From Burkholderiales bacterium (GTDB lineage: Bacteria; Pseudomonadota; Gammaproteobacteria; Burkholderiales; SHXO01), in contig JADZGB010000043.1 of the NCBI GenBank assembly GCA_020854105.1, forward strand, positions 124,001 through 188,000: a stretch of 64,000 nt of DNA. Reading direction: 5' to 3'. Below, piece by piece: positions 18,174-28,127 of the stretch. A program made the translations under genes and the position numbers. The first letter of the stretch is position 1. Every line of letters begins with the position of its first letter. The notes under the pieces are model-generated. The model saw nothing but the letters and a program-made list of their open reading frames with translations, ran no database searches and was not told where the DNA came from.

Positions 18174-19604
18174 CTACGGCGCGCGATCGTAGAAGCGCGC
18201 GCCGGTGAGCGGCTCGGCGATGCTCTCCAGCGAGCGTCGTTCTGCATCGACGCCGAGCTTCAGCGCGACGACAGCGGCAATCAACACCAGCAGCGCGCCG
18301 ACCACGTAGCCGCCGGCCACCGCCAAGCGGCTCTGCGTCTCGATCAGCAGGCCGAACAGCGTCGGCGCGAGGAAGCCCCCGATGCCCGTGCCGACGGCAT
18401 AGAACACGGCGATCGCGAGTCCGCGCATCTCGAGCGGAAAGATCTCGCTCACCGTCAGGTAGGCTGAACTGGCAGCGGCCGAAGCCAGGAAGAATACCAG
18501 CGGCCACGCCAGCGTCTGGGTGGTAGCATCCAGCCAGCCCTGTACGAAACCGACCGCCGTCAGCAACAGCGTGATGCCGGATAATCCATAGGTCGCCGCG
18601 ATCATGCGACGGCGCCCCACCCGGTCGAACAGGGGGCCGAGAATCAGCGGTCCGAGAAAATTGCCGATCGCGAAGGGCACGATGAACAGGCCCACGCGTG
18701 CGTCGGGCACGGCGTAGAAATTGGTGAGCACCAGTGCGTAGGTGAAGAAGATCGCGTTGTAGAAGAAGGCCTGGGCGGTCATGAGCGTGAGTCCCAGCAC
18801 GGTGCGCCGGCGGTGATGCGCAACGAGCACGCGCATGATCTCGCCGAGCGTGGGCGGCGGCCGCAGTCCCACCGTCACGGTCGGCAGCGCCGCATCGTCC
18901 GGGTGGCTGTGGCCGATCTCCGCCTCGATCGCGCGCACGATCGCCTGCGCCTGCGCCTCGCGTCCGTGCGTGACCAGCCAGCGGGGACTCTCCGGTACGT
19001 GGCGGCGCACCAGCAGGATGGCGATGCCCATCACCGCGCCCAGCCCGAAGGCCGCGCGCCAGCCCAGTTCCGGTCCCAGCCAGCGCGGGTCGAGCAGGAC
19101 CACGGCCGCGCCGGCGCCGAAGGCCGCACCCACCCAGAAGCTGCCGTTGATGGCCAGGCTCACGCGCCCGCGTACGCGCGCGGGGATGAGCTCGTCGATG
19201 GCCGAATTGATCGCGGCGTACTCCCCGCCGATACCCACGCCGGTGAAGAATCGACAGACGGCGAAGCTCCAGAAGCTCCAGGTGAAGGCCGTCGCCAGCG
19301 TGGCTACCAGATAGACCGAGAGCGTGATCAGGAACAGACGCTTGCGCCCGTGGCGATCGGCCAGGCGTCCGAAGAACAGCGCGCCGAGCACTGCGCCGCC
19401 GATGTAGGCCGAGGCACTCAATCCGATCTGCGCGGCGCTGAGCGAGAGCGTCCCGGGATGCTGCAGCGCCGGGGCGATGGCGCCCACGATGGTGACTTCG
19501 AGCCCGTCCAGGATCCAGGTGATGCCCAGGGCTAGCACCACGCGCCAGTGCCAGCGTGACCAGGGCAGGGAGTCGAGTCGGTGGGGAATATCGGTGTGTG
19601 GCAT
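18174..19604 (-). CDS. MFS transporter, sugar/acid permease type
   Basis: 476 residues with 12 predicted membrane segments. The signature GRLADRHGRKR lies between TM2 and TM3, the related RVGRRRM between TM8 and TM9, and PESPRWL follows TM6, as in the AAHS/metabolite:H+ symporter families. The N-terminus is WILDGLEVTIVGAIAPAL. The likely cargo is an organic acid, fitting the surrounding catabolic genes. Divergent from the hydrolase gene at 19735. Confidence 0.9.
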   Translation of the reverse strand: MPHTDIPHRLDSLPWSRWHWRVVLALGITWILDGLEVTIVGAIAPALQHPGTLSLSAAQIGLSASAYIGGAVLGALFFGRLADRHGRKRLFLITLSVYLVATLATAFTWSFWSFAVCRFFTGVGIGGEYAAINSAIDELIPARVRGRVSLAINGSFWVGAAFGAGAAVVLLDPRWLGPELGWRAAFGLGAVMGIAILLVRRHVPESPRWLVTHGREAQAQAIVRAIEAEIGHSHPDDAALPTVTVGLRPPPTLGEIMRVLVAHHRRRTVLGLTLMTAQAFFYNAIFFTYALVLTNFYAVPDARVGLFIVPFAIGNFLGPLILGPLFDRVGRRRMIAATYGLSGITLLLTAVGFVQGWLDATTQTLAWPLVFFLASAAASSAYLTVSEIFPLEMRGLAIAVFYAVGTGIGGFLAPTLFGLLIETQSRLAVAGGYVVGALLVLIAAVVALKLGVDAERRSLESIAEPLTGARFYDRAP

Positions 19605-19734
19605 CGCACTCGGGTTGAAGACGGCGGCTCAGCCGGCGGCAAGCGCAGTGCCGTGTGCGCTCGCCGAGCATGTATTCTTGCGTGTCACACGGCGCCACGA
19701 CGGGCGCGACGTGGCAGCCACGACGGAATCCGAA

Positions 19735-20907
19735 ATGCACACCGATCTCTCCGAACTCCAGCCCCTGTCGCTGCCGGCAGGCATCCGCTCCCGATACGTG
19801 GACGGCATCAACGGCCTGCGCATGCACGTGCTCGAAGCCGGCTTCGAGACTGCGGGGCTGCCCTGCATTCTGCTGCTGCACGGGTTTCCGGAGCTCGCCT
19901 ACAGCTGGCGCAAGATCATGCTGCCGCTCGCGCAGGCAGGCTATCACGTCATCGCGCCGGACCAGCGCGGCTACGGGCGAACCACCGGCTGGGACGCCGA
20001 CTATGACGGCAACCTGCACGACTTTCATCTGCTGGGCATCACGCGCGATGCGCTGGCGCTGGTGTACGCCTTCGGCTACCGGTCGGTGGCGGCAGTGATC
20101 GGCCATGACTTCGGCTCGCCGGTGGCCGCCTGCTGCGCGCTCGCGCGGCCGGACGTGTTCCGGTCGGTGGTGACGATGAGTGCGCCCAACCCCGGGATTG
20201 CGCCGCTGCCCTTCGACAGCCTCGTGCACCCGGCGCAGCCGATCAGCACGGAGAACGTGATCGAGACGCTGCCCGCGCTGAAGCAGCCGCGCAAGCATTA
20301 CCAGTGGTACTACTCCGGGCGCAGTGCGAATGCCGACATGATGAATGCGCCCCAGGGACTGCACGCGTTCATGCGCGCCTACTATCACTACAAGAGCGCG
20401 GACTGGAAAGGCAACAAGCCGTTCCGTCTGGCCGCCCGCACGGCGGCCGAGATGGCGAAGATGCCGACCTACTACATCATGAACCGCGACGAGGACATGG
20501 CGCAGACCGTCGCGCCCTACATGCCCGGGGCGGACGAGATCGCCGCCTGCCGATGGCTCACGGAGGAGGAGATGCGCGTGTACAGCAGCGAATACGCCCG
20601 TACCGGCTTCCAGGGCGGGCTGCAGTGGTATCGCACGCGTTTCGTGCCCGCGTACAACGCCGAGTTCCAGCTCTTCGCCGGACGCACGACCGACGTGCCG
20701 TCCGCCTTCATCGCCGGGACGAGCGACTGGGGCGTGTATCAATGGCCGGGCGATTTCGAGGCGATGCAGGAGAAGTACTTCAGCGACATGCGTGGCGTGC
20801 ACCTGCTCGAGGGAGCCGGGCACTGGGTGCAGCAGGAGCAGCCCGAGCAGGTGAGCGCGCTCCTGCTCGCGTTCCTGCGCCGGCAGCGCGGGGCGGCGAC
20901 GGCATAG
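19735..20907 (+). CDS. Alpha/beta hydrolase, epoxide hydrolase-like
   Basis: 390 residues. The oxyanion motif HGFPE, nucleophile elbow GHDFGSP (Asp, not Ser, as in epoxide hydrolases and dehalogenases), a large cap domain, and the catalytic histidine in GAGHWVQQE are all present. The start ATG 19735 is chosen because upstream codons overlap the divergent transporter promoter. Likely opens an epoxide by an ester intermediate; the substrate is not known. Confidence 0.88.
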   Translation: MHTDLSELQPLSLPAGIRSRYVDGINGLRMHVLEAGFETAGLPCILLLHGFPELAYSWRKIMLPLAQAGYHVIAPDQRGYGRTTGWDADYDGNLHDFHLLGITRDALALVYAFGYRSVAAVIGHDFGSPVAACCALARPDVFRSVVTMSAPNPGIAPLPFDSLVHPAQPISTENVIETLPALKQPRKHYQWYYSGRSANADMMNAPQGLHAFMRAYYHYKSADWKGNKPFRLAARTAAEMAKMPTYYIMNRDEDMAQTVAPYMPGADEIAACRWLTEEEMRVYSSEYARTGFQGGLQWYRTRFVPAYNAEFQLFAGRTTDVPSAFIAGTSDWGVYQWPGDFEAMQEKYFSDMRGVHLLEGAGHWVQQEQPEQVSALLLAFLRRQRGAATA

Positions 20908-20919
20908 TCCGATGCCGTC

Positions 20920-21030
20920 ATCCCGGCGAAAGCCCTGTCCGATCCCGTCATCTCCGATCCTGTCATCCCCGATCCCGGATCCCGTCATCTCCGATCCCGT
21001 CATCCCGGCGAAAGCCGGGATCCAGGGATT
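20920..21030. repeat. REP-like iterated palindromic sequence
   Basis: Variants of GATCCCGTCATCYCC are iterated several times. Two copies continue into CCCGGCGAAAGCC. The second copy is a perfect hairpin with six-bp arms and a GAAA tetraloop (21004-21019). The first (about 20924-20937) is truncated. This fits the intergenic REP/BIME type common in proteobacteria and could act as an mRNA stabiliser or terminator between the hydrolase and selO. Confidence 0.75.
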
Positions 21031-21096
21031 CAGCGGATGCAGGAAACCGCACATCGATCCCGGGAACCCCTTGCCCAGCCCGCGAATCACAACATC

Positions 21097-22671
21097 ATGC
21101 ACGCCCTGCGCTTCGACAACGCCTTCGCCCGTGAACTGCCCGCCGACCCGCTGGAGAGTCCTGGGCGGCGGCAGGTTCACGGTGCCCTGTACTCGCGTGT
21201 CACGCCCACGCCGGTGGCAGCTCCGACGCTGATTGCCTGCTCACGCGAGGTTGCCGGGTTGCTCGACCTCGACGCGCAGGACATCGCATCGCCCGAGTTC
21301 ATCAGGGTATTCGGCGGCAACGCGCTGATCGATGGCATGCAACCGATTGCGGCCAACTACGGCGGCCATCAGTTCGGCAACTGGGCCGGACAACTCGGCG
21401 ATGGCCGCGCCATTACCCTGGGAGAGGTGGTGAACACGCGCGGCGAGCGCTGGGAACTGCAGCTCAAGGGTGCCGGCCCGACACCGTACTCGCGCATGGC
21501 AGACGGGCGTGCCGTGCTGCGCTCCTCGATCCGCGAGTTCCTGTGCAGCGAAGCGATGCATCACCTGGGCATCCCGACCACGCGCGCGTTGTGCCTGGTG
21601 ACGACCGGCGAGCAGGTGATCCGCGACATGTTCTACGACGGGCGGTCGCGCGCAGAGCCCGGGGCCATCGTATGCCGGGTATCGCCTTCGTTCATCCGTT
21701 TCGGCAACTTCGAGCTGCCTTCGTCACGCGACGACCTGCCGCTGCTCGATCAGCTGATCGACTTCACCATCCGGCGCGATTTTCCGGAACTCGTGAGCAG
21801 GTCCGGCGACGAGACGAGTGCAGCGGTGCGCGCCGAATGGTTCGCGCAGGTGTGCGAGCGGACCGCGCGCATGGTGGCGCACTGGATGCGCGTGGGCTTC
21901 GTCCACGGAGTGATGAACACGGACAACATGTCGATCCTCGGCCTCACCATCGATTATGGTCCGTATGGCTGGATCGACGACTTCGATCCGGACTGGACGC
22001 CCAACACCACCGATGCTGCGACCCGTCGCTACCGCTTCGGCCAGCAGCCGCAGGTCGCCTGGTGGAACCTGAACCGCCTGGCCGCCGCGCTCGCTCCCGT
22101 GTTTGCGCGAGTCGAGCTGCTGCAGGCCGGACTGCAGCGCTACGCCGACGCCTGGATGGCGGCCGAGCGCGCCAACATCGCAACCAAGCTCGGACTCGCC
22201 GAGTGCCGCGACGAGGACGTCGACCTGATGCAGTCGCTGCATGCGTGGATGCAGGCGGCCGAAGTCGACATGACGCTGTTTTTCCGCGCCTTGAGCGATG
22301 TCGATCCTGCCGATCCGGGCACCGCGGCATTCGACCAGGCGTTCTACGATCAGACCAAGCGCCTGCAGCACGAGGCGGATTTCCGCTCCTGGCGCGCACG
22401 CTACGCGGCCCGGGTGCGCCGGGACGGACGTCCTTCCCAGCCGCGGCGCGCCTTGATGCATTCGGCGAATCCGCGCTATGTCCTGCGCAACTACCTGGCA
22501 CAGCAGGCGATCGACCGCGCCGAACAGGGCGACTACCGGGGCGTGCACGAACTGCTCGAGGTCCTGAGGCGCCCCTGCGAGGATCAGCCGGGTCGCGAGG
22601 CGTTCGCGCAGAAGCGGCCCGACTGGGCCCGCACGCGTGCGGGCTGCTCTATGCTGTCGTGCAGTTCCTGA
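21097..22671 (+). CDS. selO: SelO, protein adenylyltransferase (YdiU)
   Basis: 524 residues from ATG 21097; an in-frame ATG at 21037 lies inside the REP tail and is unlikely. Pseudokinase-fold signatures are [34 protein letters not shown] and [13 protein letters not shown]. The C-terminus is SCSS, with cysteine at the position that is selenocysteine in animal SelO. The family AMPylates proteins during oxidative stress. Confidence 0.95.
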   Translation: MHALRFDNAFARELPADPLESPGRRQVHGALYSRVTPTPVAAPTLIACSREVAGLLDLDAQDIASPEFIRVFGGNALIDGMQPIAANYGGHQFGNWAGQLGDGRAITLGEVVNTRGERWELQLKGAGPTPYSRMADGRAVLRSSIREFLCSEAMHHLGIPTTRALCLVTTGEQVIRDMFYDGRSRAEPGAIVCRVSPSFIRFGNFELPSSRDDLPLLDQLIDFTIRRDFPELVSRSGDETSAAVRAEWFAQVCERTARMVAHWMRVGFVHGVMNTDNMSILGLTIDYGPYGWIDDFDPDWTPNTTDAATRRYRFGQQPQVAWWNLNRLAAALAPVFARVELLQAGLQRYADAWMAAERANIATKLGLAECRDEDVDLMQSLHAWMQAAEVDMTLFFRALSDVDPADPGTAAFDQAFYDQTKRLQHEADFRSWRARYAARVRRDGRPSQPRRALMHSANPRYVLRNYLAQQAIDRAEQGDYRGVHELLEVLRRPCEDQPGREAFAQKRPDWARTRAGCSMLSCSS

Positions 22672-22847
22672 CCTGTCGCCACCGCCGCGGCGTGTGCATG
22701 GGTTGCGGACCGCCCTGCACGCGTGAGCCATGCTGTGCATCGCTGGATAACGCCCCGGGATGCTCCTTCGCCGGACAATACCCAGGCACGCCCTTGGCCG
22801 GGCCGCTCGCCGATCGCATGACACAATGAGCCGGGGAGGAGGACATC

Positions 22848-24302
22848 ATGGGCGCGTTCGTGGAATTCGAGGACTACGATGGACTCGGCCTTGCCGGGCT
22901 GGTGCGTAGCAGGCAGGTCCAACCATTGGAACTGCTGGATGCCGCCATTGCCAGGGTGAGGGCGCGCAACGCACACGTCAACGCCGTGGTGATGGAGCTG
23001 TACGACCACGCGCGCCGGGCAATCGCGCGAGGCCTGCCGGACAGCCCCTTCAGCGGTGTGCCATACCTGATGAAGGATCTGACTTCGCCCATCGCGGGCG
23101 TGCGCATGACACGCGGCTCGCGGTTCTTCGCCGACACGCCACCGTCGCCGCTCGACAGCGTGCACGTCGAGCGCCTGAAGAGGGCGGGGCTGGTGATCTT
23201 CGGACGCACCAACACCTGTGAACTCGGTCTCTCGCTGACCTGCGAACCCCGCCAGTACGGACCGACGCGCAATCCCTGGGATCCGAGCCGTACTTCGGGA
23301 GGTTCCAGCGGCGGCGCGGCAGCTGCGGTGGGAGCGCGCATGCTGCCCATGGCGCATGCCTCGGACGGCTTCGGCTCCATTCGCGCGCCTGCCGCCTGCT
23401 GCGGCCTGGTAGGGCTGAAGCCCACGCGCGCGCGCAACACCTTCGCCCCGTTTGCCGGAGAAGGGCTGGGCGGTGTGTCCACCGAGCACGCGGTCACGTT
23501 GACGCTTCGCGATTGCGCTGCGCTGCTGGATGCGACCTGCGGGCCGGGACCGGGTGATCCGTTCGTCGCGCCGCCGCCACTGCGTCCATATCTGAAGGAG
23601 GTGGGCACCGACCCGGGCACGCTGCGTATCGCCTGGACCGCCCGGACGCCCAACGGTGCGAGGATCGATCCTGTCTGCCTGCAGGTGCTCGCCGATACGG
23701 TGCAGTTGTGCATCGACCTCGGGCATCGCGTCGAGGAATGCGACCCCGAGATCGAGCGCGAGGCGGTGGTGCCGACCTTTCTGACCCTGGCCGCTGCCAA
23801 CACCGTGGTGAATCTGCAAGGCCATCTCACCGCCGCGCGCGAGCCCCGCGAGGACGAGGTGGAGCGCATCACCTGGCTGACTGCGAAGCTGGGCGAGTCG
23901 ATCTCGGCCCCGAATTACGCCCGTGCGGTGCACACCGAGCACCGGCTCGGCCGGCAGATGGCAGCCTTTCACCAGCACTGGGACGTGCTGCTGACCCCCG
24001 GGCTGGCTTCGCTGCCGGTGCCCCTGGGATGGCTCGACATGATGATGGAGGACGTGGAGGCGTACTGGCAGCGCGTGTTCGCCTTCTCGCCATTCACGGT
24101 CTGGTTCAACCTGACCGGCCAGCCGGCGATGGTGCTGCCGATCGGTCAGAGCGCCGGTGGGCTGCCGGTGGCCGTGCAGCTGATCGCACCCTTCGGGGAC
24201 GAGGCCACGCTGTTCCGGCTGGGTGCGCAACTGGAGGCGGCGCGGCCCTGGATCGGGCGCAAGCCGCAACTGGCAGCCAATCTTCTTCCGCCACGGACGT
24301 GA
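22848..24302 (+). CDS. Amidase signature family hydrolase
   Basis: 484 residues with a GGAGGAGG site upstream of ATG 22848. The catalytic Ser-cisSer-Lys triad is visible as the Lys in PYLMKDL, the glycine-serine stretch SGGSSGGAAAAVGA, and the nucleophile in GSIRAPAACCG. It resembles general amidases rather than GatA (no gatB/C nearby). The 176 bp between selO and this gene (22672-22847) shows nothing recognisable. Confidence 0.9.
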   Translation: MGAFVEFEDYDGLGLAGLVRSRQVQPLELLDAAIARVRARNAHVNAVVMELYDHARRAIARGLPDSPFSGVPYLMKDLTSPIAGVRMTRGSRFFADTPPSPLDSVHVERLKRAGLVIFGRTNTCELGLSLTCEPRQYGPTRNPWDPSRTSGGSSGGAAAAVGARMLPMAHASDGFGSIRAPAACCGLVGLKPTRARNTFAPFAGEGLGGVSTEHAVTLTLRDCAALLDATCGPGPGDPFVAPPPLRPYLKEVGTDPGTLRIAWTARTPNGARIDPVCLQVLADTVQLCIDLGHRVEECDPEIEREAVVPTFLTLAAANTVVNLQGHLTAAREPREDEVERITWLTAKLGESISAPNYARAVHTEHRLGRQMAAFHQHWDVLLTPGLASLPVPLGWLDMMMEDVEAYWQRVFAFSPFTVWFNLTGQPAMVLPIGQSAGGLPVAVQLIAPFGDEATLFRLGAQLEAARPWIGRKPQLAANLLPPRT

Positions 24303-24412
24303 CCTGCAGCGTGCGGCGCTCAGAGCGCGCGCTTCTCACCTGGTAAGACGCAGGCACCCACACGGCATCGGAATGCGCACACGCAGCGGTACGCGAACCG
24401 CGTCGTGCTGCC

Positions 24413-24440
24413 TTGACATTCTCGCTATATCTTTTGCAAT
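24413..24440 (+). promoter_or_regulatory. Promoter for the TonB-receptor operon, overlapped by a ModE box
   Basis: A perfect -35 (TTGACA, 24413-24418) is followed 16 bases later by a fair -10 (TGCAAT, 24435-24440). The ModE box begins four bases after the -35 and covers the -10, the geometry of a repressor that blocks RNA polymerase. The same TTGACA-N4-box layout recurs at 29705. Confidence 0.65.
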
Positions 24441-24446
24441 ATAGCG
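24423..24446. promoter_or_regulatory. ModE box 1 (perfect palindrome)
   Basis: CGCTATAT, eight bases, ATATAGCG: perfect 8-bp inverted arms in the layout known for ModE operators. It overlaps the promoter of the TonB-dependent receptor operon. A full-length ModE is encoded at 33678. Confidence 0.85.
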
Positions 24447-24523
24447 CCTGGACGCGGATAGAGCGTCGCTGTTGCTCGCAGCTGCACGAGGCGAGCGCAT
24501 GCTGCAATCGTCGGTGCGCCTCT

Positions 24524-24547
24524 CGTTATATTCATACTGATATATCG
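24524..24547. promoter_or_regulatory. ModE box 2
   Basis: CGTTATAT, eight bases, ATATATCG: 7 of 8 arm positions match. Its centre is 101 bp from that of box 1, close to a whole number of helical turns, so both lie on the same DNA face in the leader of the receptor gene. Confidence 0.78.
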
Positions 24548-24639
24548 CAATGTGTCGCACCGCTCTATTGCCCAATTCAATGTCATGCGGTGCGAACCTT
24601 CCAGGTACGGCCGGCACTCACCCAGGAGATCGTCGCTCC

Positions 24640-26712
24640 ATGCGCCCGTCCTGGCAGAACCTTTCCGCCGCCGTGGCATTCGCTCTGACCGCACCCGCCG
24701 TCGTAGTCGCCGCTGACCGTGAAACCGGCGAGCCCGCGCCCTACGTATACACACTGGGCCAGGTCACGGTGGTGACCGCGACCCCTGAGCCTATCGACAC
24801 CAGTGACGACGTGGTCACCAGAGAGGAGGTATGGACGTTCAACACGTCCACGCTGGACGAGGCGGTGAAGCTCACACCCGGCGTCATGACCACGATGGAC
24901 AGCAGCGGCCGCCGCAACGAGCACGACATCTTCGTGCGTGGCTTTGGGCGCTGGCAGGTCCCGCTGTCGATCGACGGTGTGCGCATCTACCTCCCGGCGG
25001 ACAACCGGCTCGACTTCCGACGCTTCCTGACCGCGGATCTGGCCGAAGTGCAGATCCAGAAGGGCTACGTCTCGGTCATCGATGGACCGGGTGCCATGGG
25101 CGGGGCAATCAACCTGGTCACGCGCAAGCCGACCGAGCTTCTCGAGGGGCATGTGCAGGCTGGAATCGACCTCGGACGCGATGGCAGCTACGACGCGTGG
25201 AACGGCTACGCATCGATCGGCACTCGCCAGGAGCGCTTCTATGCACATGCCAGTGTCAGCTACCAGGATCGTGACCACTGGCAGTTGCCGGGCAGCTTCG
25301 ACGGTACGTCGATACAGCCCGAAGGGGAACGCAACCGCTCGCACAACCGCGACTCCCGCGTCAACCTGAAGCTCGGATTCGAGCCTAATGTCAGCGATGA
25401 GTATTCCGTCAACTACACACGGCAGAAGGGTCGAAAGGGGGCGCCGCTCAACGTCTATAACGACCCGCCGAATCCGCCCAACAGCTATTGGGATTGGCCG
25501 ATGTGGGACATCGAGAACATCTACTTCCTGTCCAGCACGCGCCTGACCGATTCCAGCTACCTGAAGACGAAGATCTACTACAACACCTTCGACAACGCGC
25601 TGTATGCCTACGACAACGGGACCTACACCACGCAGTCCAACAACGGCCGCTTCCGCAGCTACTACGCCGACAAGAGCCATGGACTGAGCGTCGAGTACGG
25701 CTTCCGCGCGCTGCAGGACACCGACACCCGCCTGGCCGCACACTGGCGAAGCGACCGCCACGACGAGTACAACCTCAACCGGCCGACCCATCCGACCCTG
25801 AGCTTCCGCGAACCGACTCAGCGCAGCCGCGAGGACACCTGGTCCCTGGCTCTGGAAAACACCTGGCACGCCACTGGCGCGATCGACCTGCTGGTCGGCG
25901 TCAGCTATGACCGCAATGACATCAAGCAGGCGCAGGACTTCAACACGGCGCAAGGCCTGTTCGACTACCCGACCGGCGGCAGCGACGCATGGAACGCACA
26001 GGCGGCGGTGTACTGGCAGCAAAGCGTCAAATCGCGCTTCGGTCTGAGCGTATCGTCCCGCACGCGTTTTCCCACCTCGCTCGAGCGCTTCAGCACGCGT
26101 TTTGGCACTGCAATACCGAACCCGGATCTTGGAAGTGAACGCGCGACCAATGTGGAGCTTTCGTGGAAGAAGTCGATCTCCGACGACGTTCGCTTCAACA
26201 CGGCGCTGTTCTACGCCGATGTCGGCGACATGATCCAGACGGTCATCGTAGACGCCGGTCCGCCGCAGCTCACCCAGACCCGGAACGTTGGCGATGGCGA
26301 GTTCTACGGCGTCGAACTCGGAGCGGAGGCAAGCCTGTCAACCACGTTCGTCGTCGGCGGCACGTTCACCTGGATGCACCGGGAAATCGATGATCCGCTG
26401 CAGCCCGATTACCGACCCACCGGCGCTCCGGACAGCCAGGGACTGCTATACGCGACCTGGTCGCCGCTCGCGCGCTGGTCGTTCACGCCCAGCATCGAGT
26501 ATGCGAGCAATCGCTGGAATAGTGGTCCGGGTACCATCTACCTGCGCACCGGCCGGTACACATTGGTGAACATGCAGGTCCAGTGGGACGCCGCAAAGAA
26601 CGTGCGCTTCGCAGTCGGGGCCCGCAACCTGCTCGACGAGGAGTACGAACTGGCCTGGGGCTTTCCCGAGCAGGGTCGATCTATCTACGGCAAGGTGCAG
26701 ATTGACTTCTGA
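24640..26712 (+). CDS. TonB-dependent outer-membrane receptor (putative molybdenum-related uptake)
   Basis: 690 residues from ATG 24640, with AGGAG 11 bases upstream. A signal peptide ends near VVVAA, a TonB-box-like VTVVTA lies at about 42-47, the plug domain spans roughly 55-165 (FVRGFGRWQVPLSIDGVRIY, GPGAMGGAINLVTRKP), and a 22-strand-type barrel ends in the aromatic KVQIDF. The family imports metal chelates or scarce nutrients with TonB energy. Two ModE boxes lie upstream, and a binding protein plus a di-heme cytochrome follow. Inference: it imports molybdenum or a Mo-chelate. An iron-chelate receptor cross-controlled by ModE is the alternative. Confidence 0.9.
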   Translation: MRPSWQNLSAAVAFALTAPAVVVAADRETGEPAPYVYTLGQVTVVTATPEPIDTSDDVVTREEVWTFNTSTLDEAVKLTPGVMTTMDSSGRRNEHDIFVRGFGRWQVPLSIDGVRIYLPADNRLDFRRFLTADLAEVQIQKGYVSVIDGPGAMGGAINLVTRKPTELLEGHVQAGIDLGRDGSYDAWNGYASIGTRQERFYAHASVSYQDRDHWQLPGSFDGTSIQPEGERNRSHNRDSRVNLKLGFEPNVSDEYSVNYTRQKGRKGAPLNVYNDPPNPPNSYWDWPMWDIENIYFLSSTRLTDSSYLKTKIYYNTFDNALYAYDNGTYTTQSNNGRFRSYYADKSHGLSVEYGFRALQDTDTRLAAHWRSDRHDEYNLNRPTHPTLSFREPTQRSREDTWSLALENTWHATGAIDLLVGVSYDRNDIKQAQDFNTAQGLFDYPTGGSDAWNAQAAVYWQQSVKSRFGLSVSSRTRFPTSLERFSTRFGTAIPNPDLGSERATNVELSWKKSISDDVRFNTALFYADVGDMIQTVIVDAGPPQLTQTRNVGDGEFYGVELGAEASLSTTFVVGGTFTWMHREIDDPLQPDYRPTGAPDSQGLLYATWSPLARWSFTPSIEYASNRWNSGPGTIYLRTGRYTLVNMQVQWDAAKNVRFAVGARNLLDEEYELAWGFPEQGRSIYGKVQIDF

Positions 26713-26762
26713 TCGAAACCGCTCAGCGGTGCGTGCGGACAAGCGACATAAGGGGTGAGACG

Positions 26763-28127
26763 ATGAGTGCTCGGGGAATGATGCGCTGGCTGGGCGCTCT
26801 GGTGCTGTCGTGCATATGCACGTTCGGCGCGCACGCGGCGCAGCGGGTGGTGGTGGTGACCTCCTACGCGCAGGAAGTCATCTCCCGCATGGAGGCCGAG
26901 TTCACGCGCGCCAACACCGATCTCGCGCTCGACGTGATCTGGCGCATGCCGCGCGATGCGATGCCTTACCTGGAGAGCGAAGCCGGCAAGACGGTCGATG
27001 TGTACTGGGCGGCGTCGGGACGCAACTTCGCCGACTTGGCCGAGCAGGGTTTATTCGCGGCCCAGCCTGACTTGGCTGCGGCGCTGCCCGCGACGCTCGC
27101 GGGCTTCGAACTGTCGGACCAGAAGGCGCGCTACATGGCCAGCGAAGTGGCCTTGTACGGATTCGCCATCAATCCCGAGTACCTGGCCCGACGCGGGCTT
27201 CCCGAGCCGGCGAGCTGGCGCGACCTGGCCGATTCGCGCTACCGCGGGCACCTCCTCTTTCCGCTACCGTCGCGGGTCGGTTTCGCTCCGCTCATGATCG
27301 AAGCGCTGCTGCAACGAATGGGCTGGACCGGGGGGTGGGCGCTGCTCAGCGAGATCGCGTCCAACGCTCGGCTTTGGAGTCCGGGCGGAGCCTTCATCAC
27401 CGAGGAAGTGGCCGCTGCCAGCAAGGGCGTCGCCGTGACCATCGACTTCTTCGCGGCATCGGCGATCGCGAACGGAGCGCCCATGCGTTTCGTCTATCCG
27501 GACGTGCTCGCAGTTTCGCCTGGGCACGTGGGTATCCTGAGGAATGCGCCGAATGCGCAGGGCGCCAGACGCTTCGTCGCCTTCCTGCTGTCGGAAGCGG
27601 GTCAGCGCGCGCTGTTGCATCCGGACGTGCGCAAGCTGCCCGTGCATCCCGACCTCTTCAAGGAAGCCGATGCACCGGCGTTCGATCCCTATGCAGCGCC
27701 GCTGCCTGCGGGCTGGAGATACGATGCAAGACGAGGGGCAGTGCGCCTGGCGGTGGACAGCGCGGTGTTCGACGCGCTGATCACTGCGCAAGGTGCGGCA
27801 CACGCGCGACTGTGGCAGGCGCTGCGCGCCGCGCGTTCCGCTGCGCTCGCGCGTGGCGATGCTGCGGCGCTGTCGCTCGTGGCCCGGGTGCAGGCATCGG
27901 CCTTGCGCCCGCCCATCGACGAGGCACAATCTCATTCGCCCGAGATACGCGAAGGACTGGGAGGGCGGGCGGTGCGCGGCGGCACCGAAGCGCCGCCGGA
28001 GGCCTCCGCGCTGTCGACGCAGTGGCAGTCGGCGATTGCCAGGCAGTACGCGGACGCGGTCGCACGGCTGGAGGCGTCCGGCCTGCTGGCCGAGGACTGG
28101 TCTTCCCAGGCGGGTGTCAAGCAATGA
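26763..28127 (+). CDS. Periplasmic ABC-type substrate-binding protein with a C-terminal extension
   Basis: 454 residues. A signal peptide (ALVLSCICTFGAHA) precedes a type-2 periplasmic binding fold of the Fe(III)/anion class (VVVVTSYAQEVISRM, VDVYWAASGRNF, GILRNAPNAQGARRFVAFLL). From about residue 310 there is an extra, mainly helical region of some 140 residues that ordinary members lack. No ABC permease or ATPase adjoins it. It follows the receptor by 50 bp and overlaps the di-heme gene by ATGA, so it is the middle gene of the operon. The ligand is unknown; molybdate or a metal complex is inferred from regulation. Confidence 0.82.
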   Translation: MSARGMMRWLGALVLSCICTFGAHAAQRVVVVTSYAQEVISRMEAEFTRANTDLALDVIWRMPRDAMPYLESEAGKTVDVYWAASGRNFADLAEQGLFAAQPDLAAALPATLAGFELSDQKARYMASEVALYGFAINPEYLARRGLPEPASWRDLADSRYRGHLLFPLPSRVGFAPLMIEALLQRMGWTGGWALLSEIASNARLWSPGGAFITEEVAAASKGVAVTIDFFAASAIANGAPMRFVYPDVLAVSPGHVGILRNAPNAQGARRFVAFLLSEAGQRALLHPDVRKLPVHPDLFKEADAPAFDPYAAPLPAGWRYDARRGAVRLAVDSAVFDALITAQGAAHARLWQALRAARSAALARGDAAALSLVARVQASALRPPIDEAQSHSPEIREGLGGRAVRGGTEAPPEASALSTQWQSAIARQYADAVARLEASGLLAEDWSSQAGVKQ

